Origin: Salminus brasiliensis
Lineage: Eukaryota; Chordata; Actinopteri; Characiformes; Bryconidae
Assembly (NCBI RefSeq): GCF_030463535.1
Contig: NC_132897.1
Span: 7,274,821-7,338,820 of the forward strand
Direction: 5' to 3'
Length of the DNA stretch: 64,000 nucleotides
This document shows, piece by piece, positions 11,701-24,830 of this stretch. The notes under the pieces were generated by a model. The model was not told the origin of the DNA. It was given only the letters and a program-made list of their open reading frames with translations, and did no database searches. Position 1 is the first letter of the stretch. Every line of letters starts with the position of its first letter. Both the position numbers and the translations under genes were made by a program.

Positions 11701-13174
11701 ACGACAAATCGCTCGGAGATGAATTTTGACCACATTGACCACTAGTATAAATAGAATTTTTTTCCAAATCTGCAAAATGCAGATGATTTCTTGTCTGTCA
11801 CGATTTTGTCCGATATTTCACAGTATAACAGAAACACTTTGAGGAACCATGTCTAGAGCAGGATACTGAAGGTTACCGTACTTTTTACTCTCAAAATCTG
11901 GCCCCAGTAAAGCCAAATATGATCCTGACACAAAACACAAGTTAACGCGAGATGTAAACAAGCTCTAATTTGTAAGTTTGAAACTGGGAGCGTGGAATTA
12001 AAGTGCTCTTACAGTTTAAAGGCCGTAAACAACGATGAGAGCATTGCATGTTTGTTTCTCAGGGCGGTTTGGGCCTCAAATCAACAAAAGGAATGGAAAG
12101 ATCTGTTGATGTGGTGTGGTTCAGATCTGATCTGTTTGGGAGAGCTTTGGCATAGAGCCCAGAAATCTCCCCCTCGCATTCCCTCCCACTGCCACCGTTC
12201 TTTACACGACACGCAATACAGTGGGCTGCATGGCATTCTTACCACCACTGTGCCAACTTCAACTCCTCTCACTGTCTCTTTCTATTATTCACTCCTCTTT
12301 TTCTGTTGATCTCTGTCTCTGAGCGTGGAGCGCATCTCTGCCTAGCTGAAGTGTAATTTAATTTTAGGGTATGGACACGTGACCTGTTGCGTTTGAGCAC
12401 ACGGACGAGCCTAAGGGTTAAAGTTAAGGTTTGTACTTTGGCATCAATTGAAAATGGAGCCCACCTGTCTGTGAAAGTCGATCAAAGCAGCAGGGGAGGG
12501 GAAATCACATTTCTTCACTCTGATATTTGAACAAAGCCAGCTTTGTCTCATGATACCCTCATTCACCATTACAAGGACATTACAGCTGCCTCTATTAGAC
12601 ATATACGTAACTGAGGGACCTGACAATTATTTAACCCCTTAAACAGTCTGTACAGAAGTCCCTTTGGATCTTGAGTAATACACCTTAGTGCGTAATAAGC
12701 CTATATAATAAGCCAATTTTTTTCCTGAATACTTTAATAAAAAAAGAAAATAAGACAGGAAGGCTTATTTGTAATGTACGTGCAAAATGGATATATATGA
12801 AAAGCTTCATTCTAAAAATGCTTAAAAAAAGATTTAGGTTTTTAAACAATTTTGGATATAAAGATGTGTGAAAGAAATAACAACTGATACATAATATTAT
12901 GTAAAATAATCTAAATAATCTGGTGATATTAATCATAATCAATAAGTATTAATATATATAATAAGTATTTTATGTGTCCAAAAAAACAGCCCTGAGATAC
13001 AATGCAATACAACATATTGCGTTGTACTGTGTTGTATTGTAGTGTGTTGTATTGTAATGTATCATTTTGTACAGTTGTATTGTAGCTAGAATGTTAGCTT
13101 GTTGCTAGCGTGTTGGCATAGGGCAAACATAGTAGTTAGTGTCTAGATTGTTACTAGATTGGAGCATGGAGCAG

Positions 13175-13177
<3 letters not shown>
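11701..13177. other. Non-coding, AT-rich from 12630
   Basis: No gene recognised. 12690-12990 is strongly A/T rich. Confidence 0.5.

Positions 13178-13232
<55 letters not shown>
13178..13232 (+). repeat. (TA)n(CA)n microsatellite
   Basis: About 40 bases of TA followed by about 14 of CA. Confidence 0.95.
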
Positions 13233-14429
13233 AAGGAATCTACAGCTGTGGTTGGTAGTGTTGAGCTACAATTTTGCTCAGATTTCTCAAACAGATTGGC
13301 TGTCTTAGGGTGAGCCATATTTTTAAGAGGTCACTGAGGACACACGGGCGCCCATCCTAGTTAGGATGCTCTGGCTGGAAGGCTTTAAGTAGGCCTAAGT
13401 TGTAGGATCAGGGCAGTGTGGATGTGTGGAGGTAGAATGAATTTATTACTACAAGTCTTAAAATAAATAAACACATGAGTAAATGCACATTGAGTTAGTC
13501 AGGAGAGTGTATTTTATCTTTCTGTGACTTTGTGTGAGTTAGCCAGCATGCTAATCCTTACGTTAGCTCCTCGGCTGAGCTGACCTGAAACCATAATTTA
13601 ATTTTAACCACAGTTGTTATTGGCTGTGAGGCAATGTGGTCTCTCTGGTATTAAGTTATGGGATTTAATTATTTGTGTTTTTCTGTTTATGGTATGTTGC
13701 GGCTCAACTGCATTGGGCAAGGGCCCTCAGACATTTCTGCTGTAATGCAGCTCTTAAATTTGCTGTTTATTATCTGAATGACTGAATAGCAAAACTTCCT
13801 GTGGGTTCGATTTTTATCACCACACACCAACTTCCCCAACATGCTCTTATCTGTGGAGGCATGTGGTTTTTAAAGGCTCTATAATAGCAAACTCTTAACT
13901 CGGCCTTCCCTTTACAACACACTGCAGTATCTCTCTACTTCTCACAAAGTCATCTTTTAGAAGGTGCCGGTTGAAGTAACCAAGGCATGGGCAGACATGT
14001 GGCCTTCCCTGCTACTGTTATAACACCACTGTTTTTACACTGCTTCAGTTAAACTGGTGTCAGGCTGAATGCTCACCAGAACTACTGGAAGTAGGCAGGG
14101 TGGTCCAAACCCATTAGATGTATATTAGACATAAATGCAGCCTAGCAAATAATGTACATACTGTGAACCTTTAAAAAATTGTTGCATCTATTTTCAAAAA
14201 CCCAGATAAAACAGAGTTGCAAAATTGGCCAATTCCAAAAATCCCTAAACCTTACCTTGTTATATTCATGCACCAAAAACTGACATACATCCAGACCACT
14301 AGCAAAAGCCCTTTGAGGCTAAATGCAACAGTTATTTCAGAGGAATACAGAAGCAAAGCTAAAAAGGCTAAAAGCTAATGCTAGCCAACTAGGTGAAGCA
14401 CCGCTTGGAGATGTGTTGCATGGAAGCCA
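13233..14429. other. Non-coding spacer
   Basis: Nothing recognised. Confidence 0.5.
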
Positions 14430-14590
14430 AGGAACGGTAGAAGGAACAGTGGAGGAACCTCTTCAGGCGCTTTAAGGAACCTTCATGAAAAGGTTTTTTG
14501 AAGGAAAGGGTTTCTTGAAGGTTCCTCAAAGCGTCCTAAGGACCTCCTCCACAGTTTTAGATTGAAGAACCCTCGAGGATCTTATACTTT
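14430..14590. repeat. GGTTCCTCAAAG-type palindromic dispersed repeat
   Basis: Several AGGAACCTTC / GAAGGTTCCTC pieces in inverted arrangement around AAAGGTTTTTTGAAGG. Confidence 0.5.
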
Positions 14591-14926
14591 TACCAGTGTG
14601 AGGTATTCTTAAACTAACTGCAGCTAAACTGAATTGGCGACAGTCAATCAGCAAAGGTGACGTACGCTCAGTATCTGCACTTTCAGTACTAACAGGGAAA
14701 CACACGGCAGATCTGAAAGCTGGGGAACAAAGCTGGCTTATCACATCTTATCACTGATAACGCACTGGATCACATTACAGTGTGCAAAGCCTTGAGAAAG
14801 GCAACGATGCGGCCATGAGAAAACGGACACAAAACAGTTCTGAGGTCAGTCCTTGGCTAGAAGGGTGACCTTGTACTGTGGTACAGTTGGTTCTGGGCCG
14901 ACCACAATTGCAGAGGGAGAGTTTAG

Positions 14927-14928
<2 letters not shown>

Positions 14929-14979
<51 letters not shown>

Positions 14980-14991
14980 TGTGTGTGTGTG
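14929..14991 (+). repeat. (GT)n microsatellite
   Basis: About 60 bases of GT with a GAGAGA interruption. Confidence 0.95.
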
Positions 14992-15137
14992 GTGTAATGT
15001 TGGGAGAATAGAGGAATGTGTTTTCCTGTTTTACACTAAGGCAGGAAGAAAAGCTGCTTGGCGATGTCATCACTAGGAGACGGGGGGGAGGTATGCCCAC
15101 TCAACTGAGTAAAACACTCCTTACTACAGGAATTTAC

Positions 15138-15608
<471 letters not shown>

Positions 15609-15719
15609 ACACATGTGCATCTTGTCTAGTCCCTGTAGAGATGTACTGCCGATAAAATAAGACTCTCTGGAGCAGATAAACATGAACCTATTGGCTAATG
15701 CCCACTTGTTAGTACTCTC

Positions 15720-16000
15720 CGTCTATCCCATGTAACGCTCCCAACACTGGGAGGGTGAGGACTGACACATGCTCAACTGCAGCCAATGCAACATCACTGG
15801 GCAACCAACACACTCAGAGGAAAGCATCAGTGTACCCAAGATGCCCTAGTCAGCACCGCACTGGACTGATGTGGGGAGAGTGAGAGAGCCATCTAACTAC
15901 CTGGAGAGAGCAAGGTCAACTGTGCTCTCTCTGGCTCTGACTGCTGATGGCAGGCCTCATGAACCAGGATTTAAACCACGACCCTTGAGTCAAAGTGACA
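15720..16000 (-). mobile_element. Probable tRNA-derived SINE
   Basis: The minus strand starts near 16000 with GCCCTGTCACTTTGACTCAA and a B-box-like GGTTTAAATCC, then a body that includes GAGAGCACAGTTGACC. A related fragment lies at 46885-47005. Family assignment is by resemblance only. Confidence 0.5.
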
Positions 16001-16129
16001 GGGCTTTTCTTTTTTAAAAAGGTGTATGTTACATAGAAAAAACAGACAAACTGAAAAGCCACACTTTCTTCACTTTACTTATTATTTCTGCTGTTAAATC
16101 AAACTTCAGCTTTGATATTATATCTACGT

Positions 16130-16870
16130 TTATGTAAATAGGTTCCAATAAAGGGTTCAAAGGGTTTTTTTGAGCGATGCCATGGAAGAACCACTTTTGG
16201 ATCCATAATAAACTATTTCTCTCACTGTAAAAATAAGCAGTTCCTTAAAGAACCTCTAGATTACTCCAAGAACCTAGGGTCTCCTCAAAGAACTCCTCAA
16301 TGTTCCTCAATGCTCTTAACACTTCCTTCTTAACACCACCTCCTCCAACCACAATGAACTTCCTGAAATGATCTCAAATAAAGGCTTTCTTCATTAAGAA
16401 TGGTTCTACTAAGAACATTTTCATGAAGGTTCATCAAAGCAGAAAGAGGTTCCTCAAGTTTCAAAACAGTTTTACACTATTAAAAAATAAGTAGTTCCTT
16501 GAAGAACCACTAGGTTACTCCTGGAACCCAGGAGCTCCTCCAAAAACTCAAATGTTCCTCAATGCTCTCAGAGGTGCTTGTGAGAACATTAGAGGATCTT
16601 TAAGCTACTATCTTTGTACATCCAACTACACGGAACCTGAACCTCGAATTTATTACTGAAATAAACCTCTAGCTCTGCCCAAAGACTTTAGTCCTTTCTT
16701 CAAGGTTCCTTAAAGCACCTTACGAGGGTCCTCCACAGTTTCAAACTAAAGAACCTCCAAATATTTCTCATGTATCTTGTACTCTAAACAGTGAGAGATT
16801 GTAAACAGTGAGTGTGAGGAACCTATACATCATACAAAGGTTCTTTATCAATTTAAGGGTTCTCCACAGT
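16130..16870. repeat. Clustered AAGAACC/GGTTCCT dispersed repeats
   Basis: Many short pieces in both orientations (GGTTCTACTAAGAAC, AAGGTTCCTTAAAGCACC, AAAGAACCTCTAG and others). This is a nested or tandem degraded MITE of the type seen at 14430. Confidence 0.5.
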
Positions 16871-16871
16871 C

Positions 16872-16875
<4 letters not shown>

Positions 16876-16926
<51 letters not shown>
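16876..16926 (+). repeat. (TA)n microsatellite
   Basis: About 50 bases of alternating TA. Confidence 0.95.
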
Positions 16927-16927
<1 letters not shown>

Positions 16928-17959
16928 CAAAAAAGGTTCCCTCACTTTCTAAAAGTGACTGAAAAGCTGCACATTTCCATCCACTGCAGCCTCACACTGT
17001 GTGCTACCTGGCCGTTTAAATGCAGCGCAGGTGACAAACCACACAGGATATGATAGCTGAAAAATGACTGAGGCGACACTTCTCAGCAAGGTTAGACGAG
17101 ACCGAGTGCTGACTGTGCTCTTACTAATGTCCCTCTGGAACGACACCCGCTCTGGGCTCATTCGCATGCGAGTTCATGATGGAAAGGTGCTTACATAGAG
17201 TGCAAAGGCTTCATCCTTTAAACTGATCTGATCCTATAGTATAAGGAGTCTAAGTGAATCAGTGAACGTTTGAAATCAGTCAGTTGATTAATACTGTGTT
17301 TTAATTAAGATACAGTTACTTACTCCACTGGTTCAATAAGCTATTCATATGCATCTCGAGGGTGGATGATGGAACAGTCCCGTCAAAGCATTACACCCAC
17401 CCAGACAAAGCAGAGGGGGTCGGGGGGGGGGGGGGGGCTGGTTGAGTCCTATTGAAACAACGAAAGGGGGAAAGCAGACACACACAGCACAATGAGCACA
17501 CACACACTGAGCAGAAGGACAGTAACACACAGAGCAGTACAGTTACAGTGACAATGCAGTAACACACAGACACAATTCACAACCGTACACAAACTCAGAA
17601 AGCACAGGACCCAATGAAGAGTTCGATGGCAAGGCAGAGGATCAAATCGGACTGTTTGTCTGCTTAAGGGGAAACTCCAAGAAGGTGTGATGAGTTTGAT
17701 GTGTGGTTTAGGTGTATGTCACACAAGCAGCAAAATCCCCAGTTATCTACATACACCTACACACACTCTAAAGGTCATCTGAACAGTAATGAACCCTGTA
17801 AAAGTGAATAAGCTATCATAGCATTTTATATTTCTAAGATATTTGCTTAATGGCAATTAGGAATAAAAAAAATACATTAAAAAGTGAATACAATTATATA
17901 AATACAAATTATCTTTTGAATTATTAGCCTGTTCTAACTAGCGACTAGCTTACTTGGGT
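16927..17959. other. Non-coding spacer with poly-G tract
   Basis: No gene recognised. A run of about 17 G lies at about 17421-17437. Confidence 0.5.
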
Positions 17960-18040
17960 AAATAGCAAAGCACTTTGTAAGTCGCGCTGGATAAGAGCGT
18001 CTGCTAAATGCCGTAAATGTAAATGTAAATGTAAATAAAG
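17960..18040 (+). mobile_element. SINE/L2-type 3' tail fragment
   Basis: GTAAGTCGCGCTGGATAAGA, then GCGTCTGCTAAATGCCGTAA and repeated ATGTAA. Confidence 0.75.
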
Positions 18041-19029
18041 AAATATTCATTTAATGTAGTTTATTAACATTATAATAAACACGTTTCACAAATATGTTTT
18101 TCAATATAATGTATATGTGCATTTTCTGTTGTCCCCCGAATCCTCATCCAACCCCATAACACTGCCCTCATATCAGTCTTTCATATCCATGGTTTGATCT
18201 GTCTGGCATCCTTTTGAGGAAGTGACATCATCAGTGTTTTAAACTGCATGGTTCCCTCTTCTCTAATTATTAAAAATAAACTACTTTCAGAGCTCAGTTT
18301 CGACAGGTTTCAACCCTGTTCCAACTTACAATTATAGTTGACAAATATGTGGCATAGTGAAAAGTACACATAGTACAGAAATATGATGTAAAAAACATTT
18401 CATAAAAATTTCATATTTGCTATCATAAAAAGGCATTAGCCGCTTAGTACAAAACCTTCAACCCCGTAACATTTTTTTATGTGACGGGGTTGAGTGGTTG
18501 TTACAGTGGTTGTTAAGTTGAATGCTAAGGGCACCCATTCCTGAGAATGACTCAAATTGACAGCCAGGTTACCAGGTTTCAAAAAGGAGTTTTCCAAGAT
18601 TTCTGCATTTCTGAATTTCAAAATTGTTCAGACTGGTGCTGAATGGTGATGTATGAAGAGCTGAATGTCTCTACAGGTTCCCTTACAGAAAGTCAGCATG
18701 TGAAATTTGGTTGTGAATGCACTGCACAATGCCTGAGACTTTGTTCAACAACAGTTCTGGGAGATAATGAGCAAAGATCTCAGATATTTGGTGGAATTCC
18801 CCTTTGAAACCTAGTAACCCAGTGATGAGTCATTGTCAGGATTGGGATCCATTTAAGACAAAAAAGTGCCAATAAAATAAAATAAAATGTATTAAAATCA
18901 ATAAAATGGCTATATTTGTATTGCAGACACCAAAACCCCTGGTTCCTGTTCACTGCCCACCAGTGTAAAGAGATCTTCCTCTACTCCTTCAACCCTGAGG
19001 CCCTGTATGTGGGCACGTACTTCAGCGAC
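18041..19029. other. Non-coding spacer
   Basis: Nothing recognised. Confidence 0.5.
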
Positions 19030-20040
19030 AAGTTCCATATTAGTGTCATAGTAGATTAGTACTTATATAAAATTAATAATTAGTATAGTAGTTACTGAAC
19101 AGTTAGTATTTATTGAATAATTAGTATGTACTGAATTAGCACTTATAATACTATAATTATTAGTTACTAAATAATTAGCAACTACTGAATAATTATTTAT
19201 AGAATAATTAGAAGGAATTAAGTAATTACAACTTATTTAATTACTTAACTACCAAAAAATTTGTAGGTACCGAATAACAACTATATACAGAATAATTAGT
19301 ATGTACTAAATAATTAGTATGTACTGAAAACTAGTACTTATTAAACAAATAGTAGATACTGAGATATTAAATAGATACTGAGGTACTAAGTAATTAGCAA
19401 TGACTGAATAATTACTTAAAGAATAATAATAAGTAGGAACTAAATAATAATTACAACTTTTTTATTCATTAGTAAATGCCGATAATTGCTAGGTACTGAA
19501 TAATGACTACATACTGAATAATAAGTAGGTAATGAATAATTAGTATGTACTGATGAACTAATGCTTATTGAATAATTGAATATGTAGTTACTGGCAGGTT
19601 ACTTTAAAAAAAATAGAAAGAAATTAGTTTGTACTGAACAATTAGTAGATGCTGAATAATTACTACCAATACAATAATTAGCAGGTACTAATTACTGCTT
19701 ACTGAATATGCAGTAAATGCAAATTATGATGAAATAAGTAGTAAATAATTACAAGGTACTGAATAATAAATACTTACAAACTAGTACTTATACTGAATAT
19801 GTACTGAATAATTAGTAGATACAGAACAATTACTACCTATCGAATAATTAGCAGGTACTAATTATTGCTTATTGAATAAGATACTGAATAACAACTACTT
19901 ACTGGATAATTAGTATGTGCTGGATATTCAGTAGATGCTGAATCATTTCCAGGCACTAAATGAACAGATACTGAACAGGTATTACTTATTAAATGATCAG
20001 CAGATATTAAATAATTAGTTTGTACTAGATAGCAGTGGTA
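19030..20040 (+). repeat. AT-rich degenerate short-period array
   Basis: About 1 kb of variants of TACTGAATAATTAGTA with a period near 17-20 bp, including insertions and point changes. The pattern is seen throughout, and no unit is long enough for a gene. Confidence 0.85.
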
Positions 20041-20279
20041 AAAGCTTTCAAGGAGTTAAAGCACTGATGTTTAGATGTCAGCGAGAGAATTCATTAGAAA
20101 TTGTGAAAATCAGTGGACCTCTCCTTCAAGATGAAGCCCTTGCTTTCCGTGCTGAAGTTGTTAGAATAGAGATGGTGACTCTTAGCTGCTGCTGGTGAGA
20201 AGAAGGAGCTGAACATCAAACTCAAACAGGTTTATGTGCAGCAGTCAGCAGATACACACAGAGCAGCTGAAGGCAAAGC

Positions 20280-20760
20280 AAGTGTCTACTTACAGCGAGC
20301 TGGAGCTCCGCCTGTACTGCTGGAAACGTTGATGAGATGTTCAGAGTTCAGATGAGAGCCTCTGTTCCTCTGGAGCTGGAGGAGGAGAACTGCAGCATCG
20401 CCTCAGCAGCGCTGCCCACACCACTGCTCGCTTCCTCTCGCCCACTCTGATGTGCCTGGCGGCGTTATTTTGCTCCCCACCCGTTTTCCGCCAAGCCCCG
20501 CCTCCCACGCTGCGACGTTGCGTCCCGCCTCCTGGCCTAGCATTGGCTAGTTGCATGCAATCCCAAGAGCTGTGATTGGCCAATAGTTCAAACGCACATA
20601 AGCAGTCCGCCAGTGCCAGAGCCGGAGGCAGGGCATGCCCGAATGCGGGTGGGAAAAGAAATAACGCTGCCCACCGAGAGCAAAACACAGCCGATGGAAT
20701 GACACGTGTTTGATCGGTTGTCATGGAAACGAACGGCATTTACGTCACAGGTTAATTGAG
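20280..20760 (-). promoter_or_regulatory. CpG-rich promoter with a non-coding first exon, minus strand
   Basis: The only clearly CpG- and GC-rich stretch in the first 24 kb. It contains GC boxes (about 20495-20506 and 20523-20531), CCAAT/ATTGG motifs (about 20542 and 20574-20583), an E-box CACGTG (about 20703), an RFX X-box GTTGTCATGGAAAC (20717-20730) and a CRE-like TACGTCA (20741-20747). On the minus strand it runs into the donor GCTCGCT|GTAAGT (exon end 20294). A short ATG-initiated frame in the last 100 bases stops before the donor, so the exon looks non-coding. The gene it serves would lie towards position 1 and beyond. Its identity is unknown. Confidence 0.55.
20294..20450 (-). other. 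Putative first exon (5' UTR) of an unidentified minus-strand gene
   Basis: The exon end is set by the donor GTAAGTAG at 20293. The transcription start is not known, and the upper limit given is a guess from the CpG-rich segment. No downstream exon is visible in the window. Confidence 0.4.
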
Positions 20761-20829
20761 TCCCTTCTTACATCTGACAGGAGAAGCGTGTACATCCATG
20801 CTTACATGTATCTAGCCTAGACCTGCAGA

Positions 20830-21150
20830 CTACGTGGACAAAAGTATTGGGACACCTGTTCATTCAAGGGACTCTTCAGAAATCAAGGGTACTGAAAAGA
20901 GTGTATCCTGTCTCTACTGTCCAGGGATGTCCAGGGCTTCTGCTAAATTTTGCAGGAGCATTAGTGAGGTCATATAGTGAGGTTATACACTCATCCCCAA
21001 CCGCCCAACTCATCCCAAAAGTACTGGATGGGGCACCAGCCATCATTCCAGAGGACACAGGTCCACTGCTCCACAGCTCTCTTTTCTTTATAAAGGGGTC
21101 TTTATACCCCTCTATACCCCCCCTAGCACAGGCATGGCATTAGGCAATAC
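20830..21150 (+). mobile_element. MITE family 1, truncated copy
   Basis: Starts GTGGACAAAAGTATTGGGAC, runs through the family interior (TGTCCAGGGATGTCCAGG, CTCATCCCAAAAGTACTGGA) and stops at GGCATTAGGCAATAC, where a Tc1-like terminal sequence begins. Confidence 0.8.
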
Positions 21151-21540
21151 ACAAATCAGCCATAACATTAGAACCACTGATGTTTGAAGTGGTTATCTTT
21201 TTTGCTAAGCCATCTGTGAAGAGGTGGGGTCTACATATTAGGCAGCAAGTGAACAGTCAGTTCTTGAAGGTGGTGCTGGTGTTAAAAGCAGGACAAATGG
21301 GCAAGAATAAGAATATTCTGTGTCTCTGAGACAAGGGCCAAACTTTGATGATGGCTAAACGACTGGGTCAGAACACCTCCAAAACATCAGGCAGGTCCTG
21401 TGAGGTGGTCAGTACCTACCAAAAGTGCTCAAAGGAAGGGACACTGGTGCACAAGGGGAGCAAACGTTAGCCTGTCTGGCTGGATCCCACAGAACAGCTC
21501 CTGTAGTGTAACTGAAAGGGTAAAGCTGGCTGTGTCTGGA
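21151..21540 (+). mobile_element. Tc1-like transposase relic, N-terminal part
   Basis: Starts with the family terminus ATCAGCCATAACATTAGAAC and translates, with frame breaks, to pieces such as MGKNK, AKRLGQNTSKT and VVSTYQKCSKEG. These match the DNA-binding region of fish Tc1 transposases. Stops and shifts show it is dead. Confidence 0.75.
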
Positions 21541-23758
21541 GGAGCCCAGGGCTAGAGCTGGGCAGTGGCGGAACACACGTGGCTAGCTAGTGCTGGGTAA
21601 TTAGCTAGGATAAAAAGAACAGCTGTAGTGGAAACGTGTAAAAATAGAGAGGTTATAAGAAAGCATTACATTCCAGCTTAAAGAGGAATCTAATTCCTGT
21701 AATTCTTGTAATAAATAAGGTTTCTAATCGAGTGTGTTTGTGAGATACTGCTGTTGTTGACGTGCGCTGCGACTTCCTCGTGTTTGTTAATGACGCACAC
21801 GGAGCTACAGGAGTGTAGCAGCGCCCCCGGTGGAGAATCCTGAGCTTGCCTTCCGTGTGTGCTGTAAACATGCCATGCACTGAATGAAATTTTAAAATAT
21901 CATTTTTTTTTAAGCGACAGCAAATTATTATTACTCTCCACTGTAAGTTAAGCCTTCCAGCGGTAAAAGACTTATACGAATAATAATAATAAAAAAAATG
22001 AAGGTAAGAAAATCACCATTGAATCCATGTAGACGAGCTAGGACTGCTAGCTAAAGGATCAGCTACCTGCTGGGCGCTGTGTATTAACTCACATAATAAA
22101 ACCTCCATTCTCTTTTATTTTCATTTATTATAGCTATAATCTAATAATCAGCAGCCCTTTACGCTGCCCTGGCAGAAAGACCAACCCTGCATAAACACAT
22201 ATAGACGACTATGGACGGACATCGATTTTAGTCCTGGCCTAGGCTGTTTGATTGTGATTTATGGACCAACATAAATCCTCCAAAATACCTGGTATAGAAT
22301 AATTTCACTTTTTACAATCTTTTTGCATTCACTTCATGTATTTTTTAATCTTCCACTGTAAATTCTAATTTTACAGCATGTTGTTGCTGTCCAGTGAAAA
22401 ACATGTATCTCCAAAATGGTGCGAGTAAGTAGTTTTTATAAGTTTATTAACATTTTATTGGTCTGTTCATCCAGAATTATCGACACCATGTGCAGAGCAG
22501 CTACCGGGTTCAAACCATGGAGAAAACTGAGAAACGGTGTTTTTCATTGGACAGCAGCGATATAATGTAATAGACAGGGGTTTTCATTTGTCTTAATCTA
22601 AATATATGGCAAGCAATCCCACAGTAACTGGAAGTACTCAGATTACATCTACTCTACTCTAAAATAGTAATGGGATTACTGGAATACAATATGTTACAAT
22701 TAAATTTCCCAACTTTTTAACCCTTAACACTGCAAGGCTTATTACACACCAATGTGTATTACTCAGTAACTACAGGGACCTCTGTACAAACTGGTGACCA
22801 TTGGATTTTTAAGGGGTTAAGGTAACCCTTCCAACCCTGTCCATGGGAGGAAAGAAGGGGACCTACCCAACATTAGGCTGGTGTTTTTATTCTTATAGCT
22901 GATGCATCTTGACATGACTCTGCTGTGGTTCCTAATTCTCACCGTTTTCCCTTCTGTATAATTCTTCTGCTGACACACTTCATTCACATAGGCTTGCTTG
23001 TAGCCTCTCGACCCTGGTAGTGCTTACACTAAAGCGAAGAAGCAAAGCAAATCGTGGTCTTCTGAGTCTAGAAGGAGAGAAGAAAGCAGTAGAAGTATTG
23101 ATGACAGTCGAGAAAAGAGCTCAACAAACACTCTCATCTCTCGTCTCTCTCCTCATTTCACTGCTGCACTGGATCTCACAGCCTGTGTTTGCCATCTGCT
23201 CAGACTGACAGCGACTGCAGTGTTAATGATTCACCATGCTATTTCTGTCACCTCCCCAACACTGTACTCACTAACACTCTGAAAGGCACCTGATGTGTCT
23301 CATTTGTCTTATTACAGACTTTCTCACTGAGGTTTTTCAGTAACAGCTGCAAAATGACTTGTGGTGGCTGTATCCGCCACACAGCTGTATGTACTGTAGG
23401 GGGAAATGCCATATCCACTGTAAAAACAGAGGGCAACACAGATCCCATGTAATGGTAGACTGATCCAGCGGCGAGATCCTTTTTATTAACTTGCTTTATT
23501 GCATAACCTGTTATTGTTATTGCATCTTTATGACACTCACTTTTATTATACTGTGTAAAAAGGCACATCTGTACATTAGCTAAACCCTGATTGTGAAGGG
23601 AATTGCAGCATTAAAGTAGTAATCCTTACAATCTCACATAAACAGACACATATTAGAGAAAAGAAAAGGGGGTGGGGTGGATGCATGAGGGTGAGAATAC
23701 TGCCTTAATACGACTAGTAAGATACAACTCCTTCAGATATATTTGCTATCTGTCTACA
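21541..23758. other. Non-coding spacer
   Basis: No gene recognised. A copy of the TTCAATGGAAGTCAATG-associated dispersed repeat is suggested at about 22405-22560. Confidence 0.5.
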
Positions 23759-24236
23759 CAATATTGACACAAGTATTGGGACACCTGCTCAATTATGGTA
23801 TCTTCTGAAATCAAGGGTAATCAAAAATAGTGTAGGCTGCTTTTGTTGGAGTATCTGTCTCTACTGTCCAACAAAAAGGCTTTTACTAGTTTCTAGAGAT
23901 GATGTGAGGATTTGATTGCATTCAGTGACACGAACATTAGTGAGGTCAGGATGGTGAACTAGATCGTCAACACCCCTCCTCACCCCCCCCAACCCACTTC
24001 TTCTCCCACTGCTCCACAGCTCAATGCTGGGTGGCTTTATACCCCTTTATAGCCCACACCTGGCATTAGGCAGCGTGATGCCAATAGGTTTGTGTTTATC
24101 TGCTCCAGTGAGTCCTATTCTATTGGCAGTTCTTCTCTACAGGGACTAGACAAGCAGTATGTGTGTGCATTTGCACTTCTGTGTCAGCAGTGGGTGCAGC
24201 TTAGTAGGGGTGTCCATAAACATTTGGACACATGTT
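23759..24236 (+). mobile_element. MITE family 1, near full length
   Basis: The left end ACAAGTATTGGGACACCTGC and the right end TGTCCATAAACATTTGGACA are inverted relative to each other. The interior matches the other copies. Confidence 0.85.
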
Positions 24237-24329
24237 GCAGGCACATATACTGTGCATCATTCAGTAAATGTTGTTGGAAGAGAAATAGCACCCTCATCTG
24301 GTGGAAACCTGCAAGTAACTGTGAAGAGG

Positions 24330-24335
24330 TTTATT
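24330..24335 (-). terminator. Candidate polyadenylation signal for the GT31 gene
   Basis: AATAAA on the minus strand about 500 bases after the TGA stop. Position is the only support. Confidence 0.2.
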
Positions 24336-24534
24336 ATTGTGTAGCAGAAACACAATCAGTGCAAATTGTTGTTAGAAATTATTAATAGCACCTGAATGTA
24401 GCTTCAAACGCAGAGCGGATGAAATACAAACAGACAATTACAGTACAAGTCGCCCACATTTCTTAGAGTAAGAGCTGTAGCTTGTCTCTTTCTTGCAAGA
24501 AAAACAAAAAAAATGGTATCTCCAAAATGTCAGC

Positions 24535-24650
24535 TTTACAGGAGAACGGAAAAACCTCCTTAACTTTCAATGGAAGTCAAGTTTCTATTGGCCTGTTCAT
24601 GAAGAAATGTGGACACACTACCAGATTGGAATGATGCAAAAAGTTCAAGT
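24535..24650 (+). repeat. Dispersed repeat, TTCAATGGAAGTCAA family
   Basis: Contains CTTTACAGGAGAACGGAAAA, TTTCAATGGAAGTCAAGT and TCTATTGGCCTGTTCATGA. Related copies are at 26425-26600, 47985-48080 and 49205-49280, with reverse copies at 31290-31410 and 49670-49780. Confidence 0.65.
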
Positions 24651-24830
24651 AAACAAGTTCCTGGATAAGGCACACAGGAGTCCAGCTGAGTACTCAAACA
24701 GGGCTACCACGTTGACCTGAGCTTCTGTTGGTACCTAAACCATGGCAGGACTCCATGACAATTCTGCAGCATCATAGTCTTGATTTCCATTGTGGACCAG
24801 CCAGTCAGGAGCAGCAGCTGTGCTGTAGCA

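Noticed and set aside
20341..20739. A 132-codon minus-strand frame in the CpG-rich block
   Set aside because: GC-rich sequence has few stops; the peptide has no domain, and the frame stops before the splice donor. The block is better read as promoter and 5' UTR.
20717..20747. An MHC class II-type X-X2-Y promoter module
   Set aside because: The X-box and CRE are close, but the CCAAT boxes lie about 140 bases away and not at the fixed short spacing of that module.
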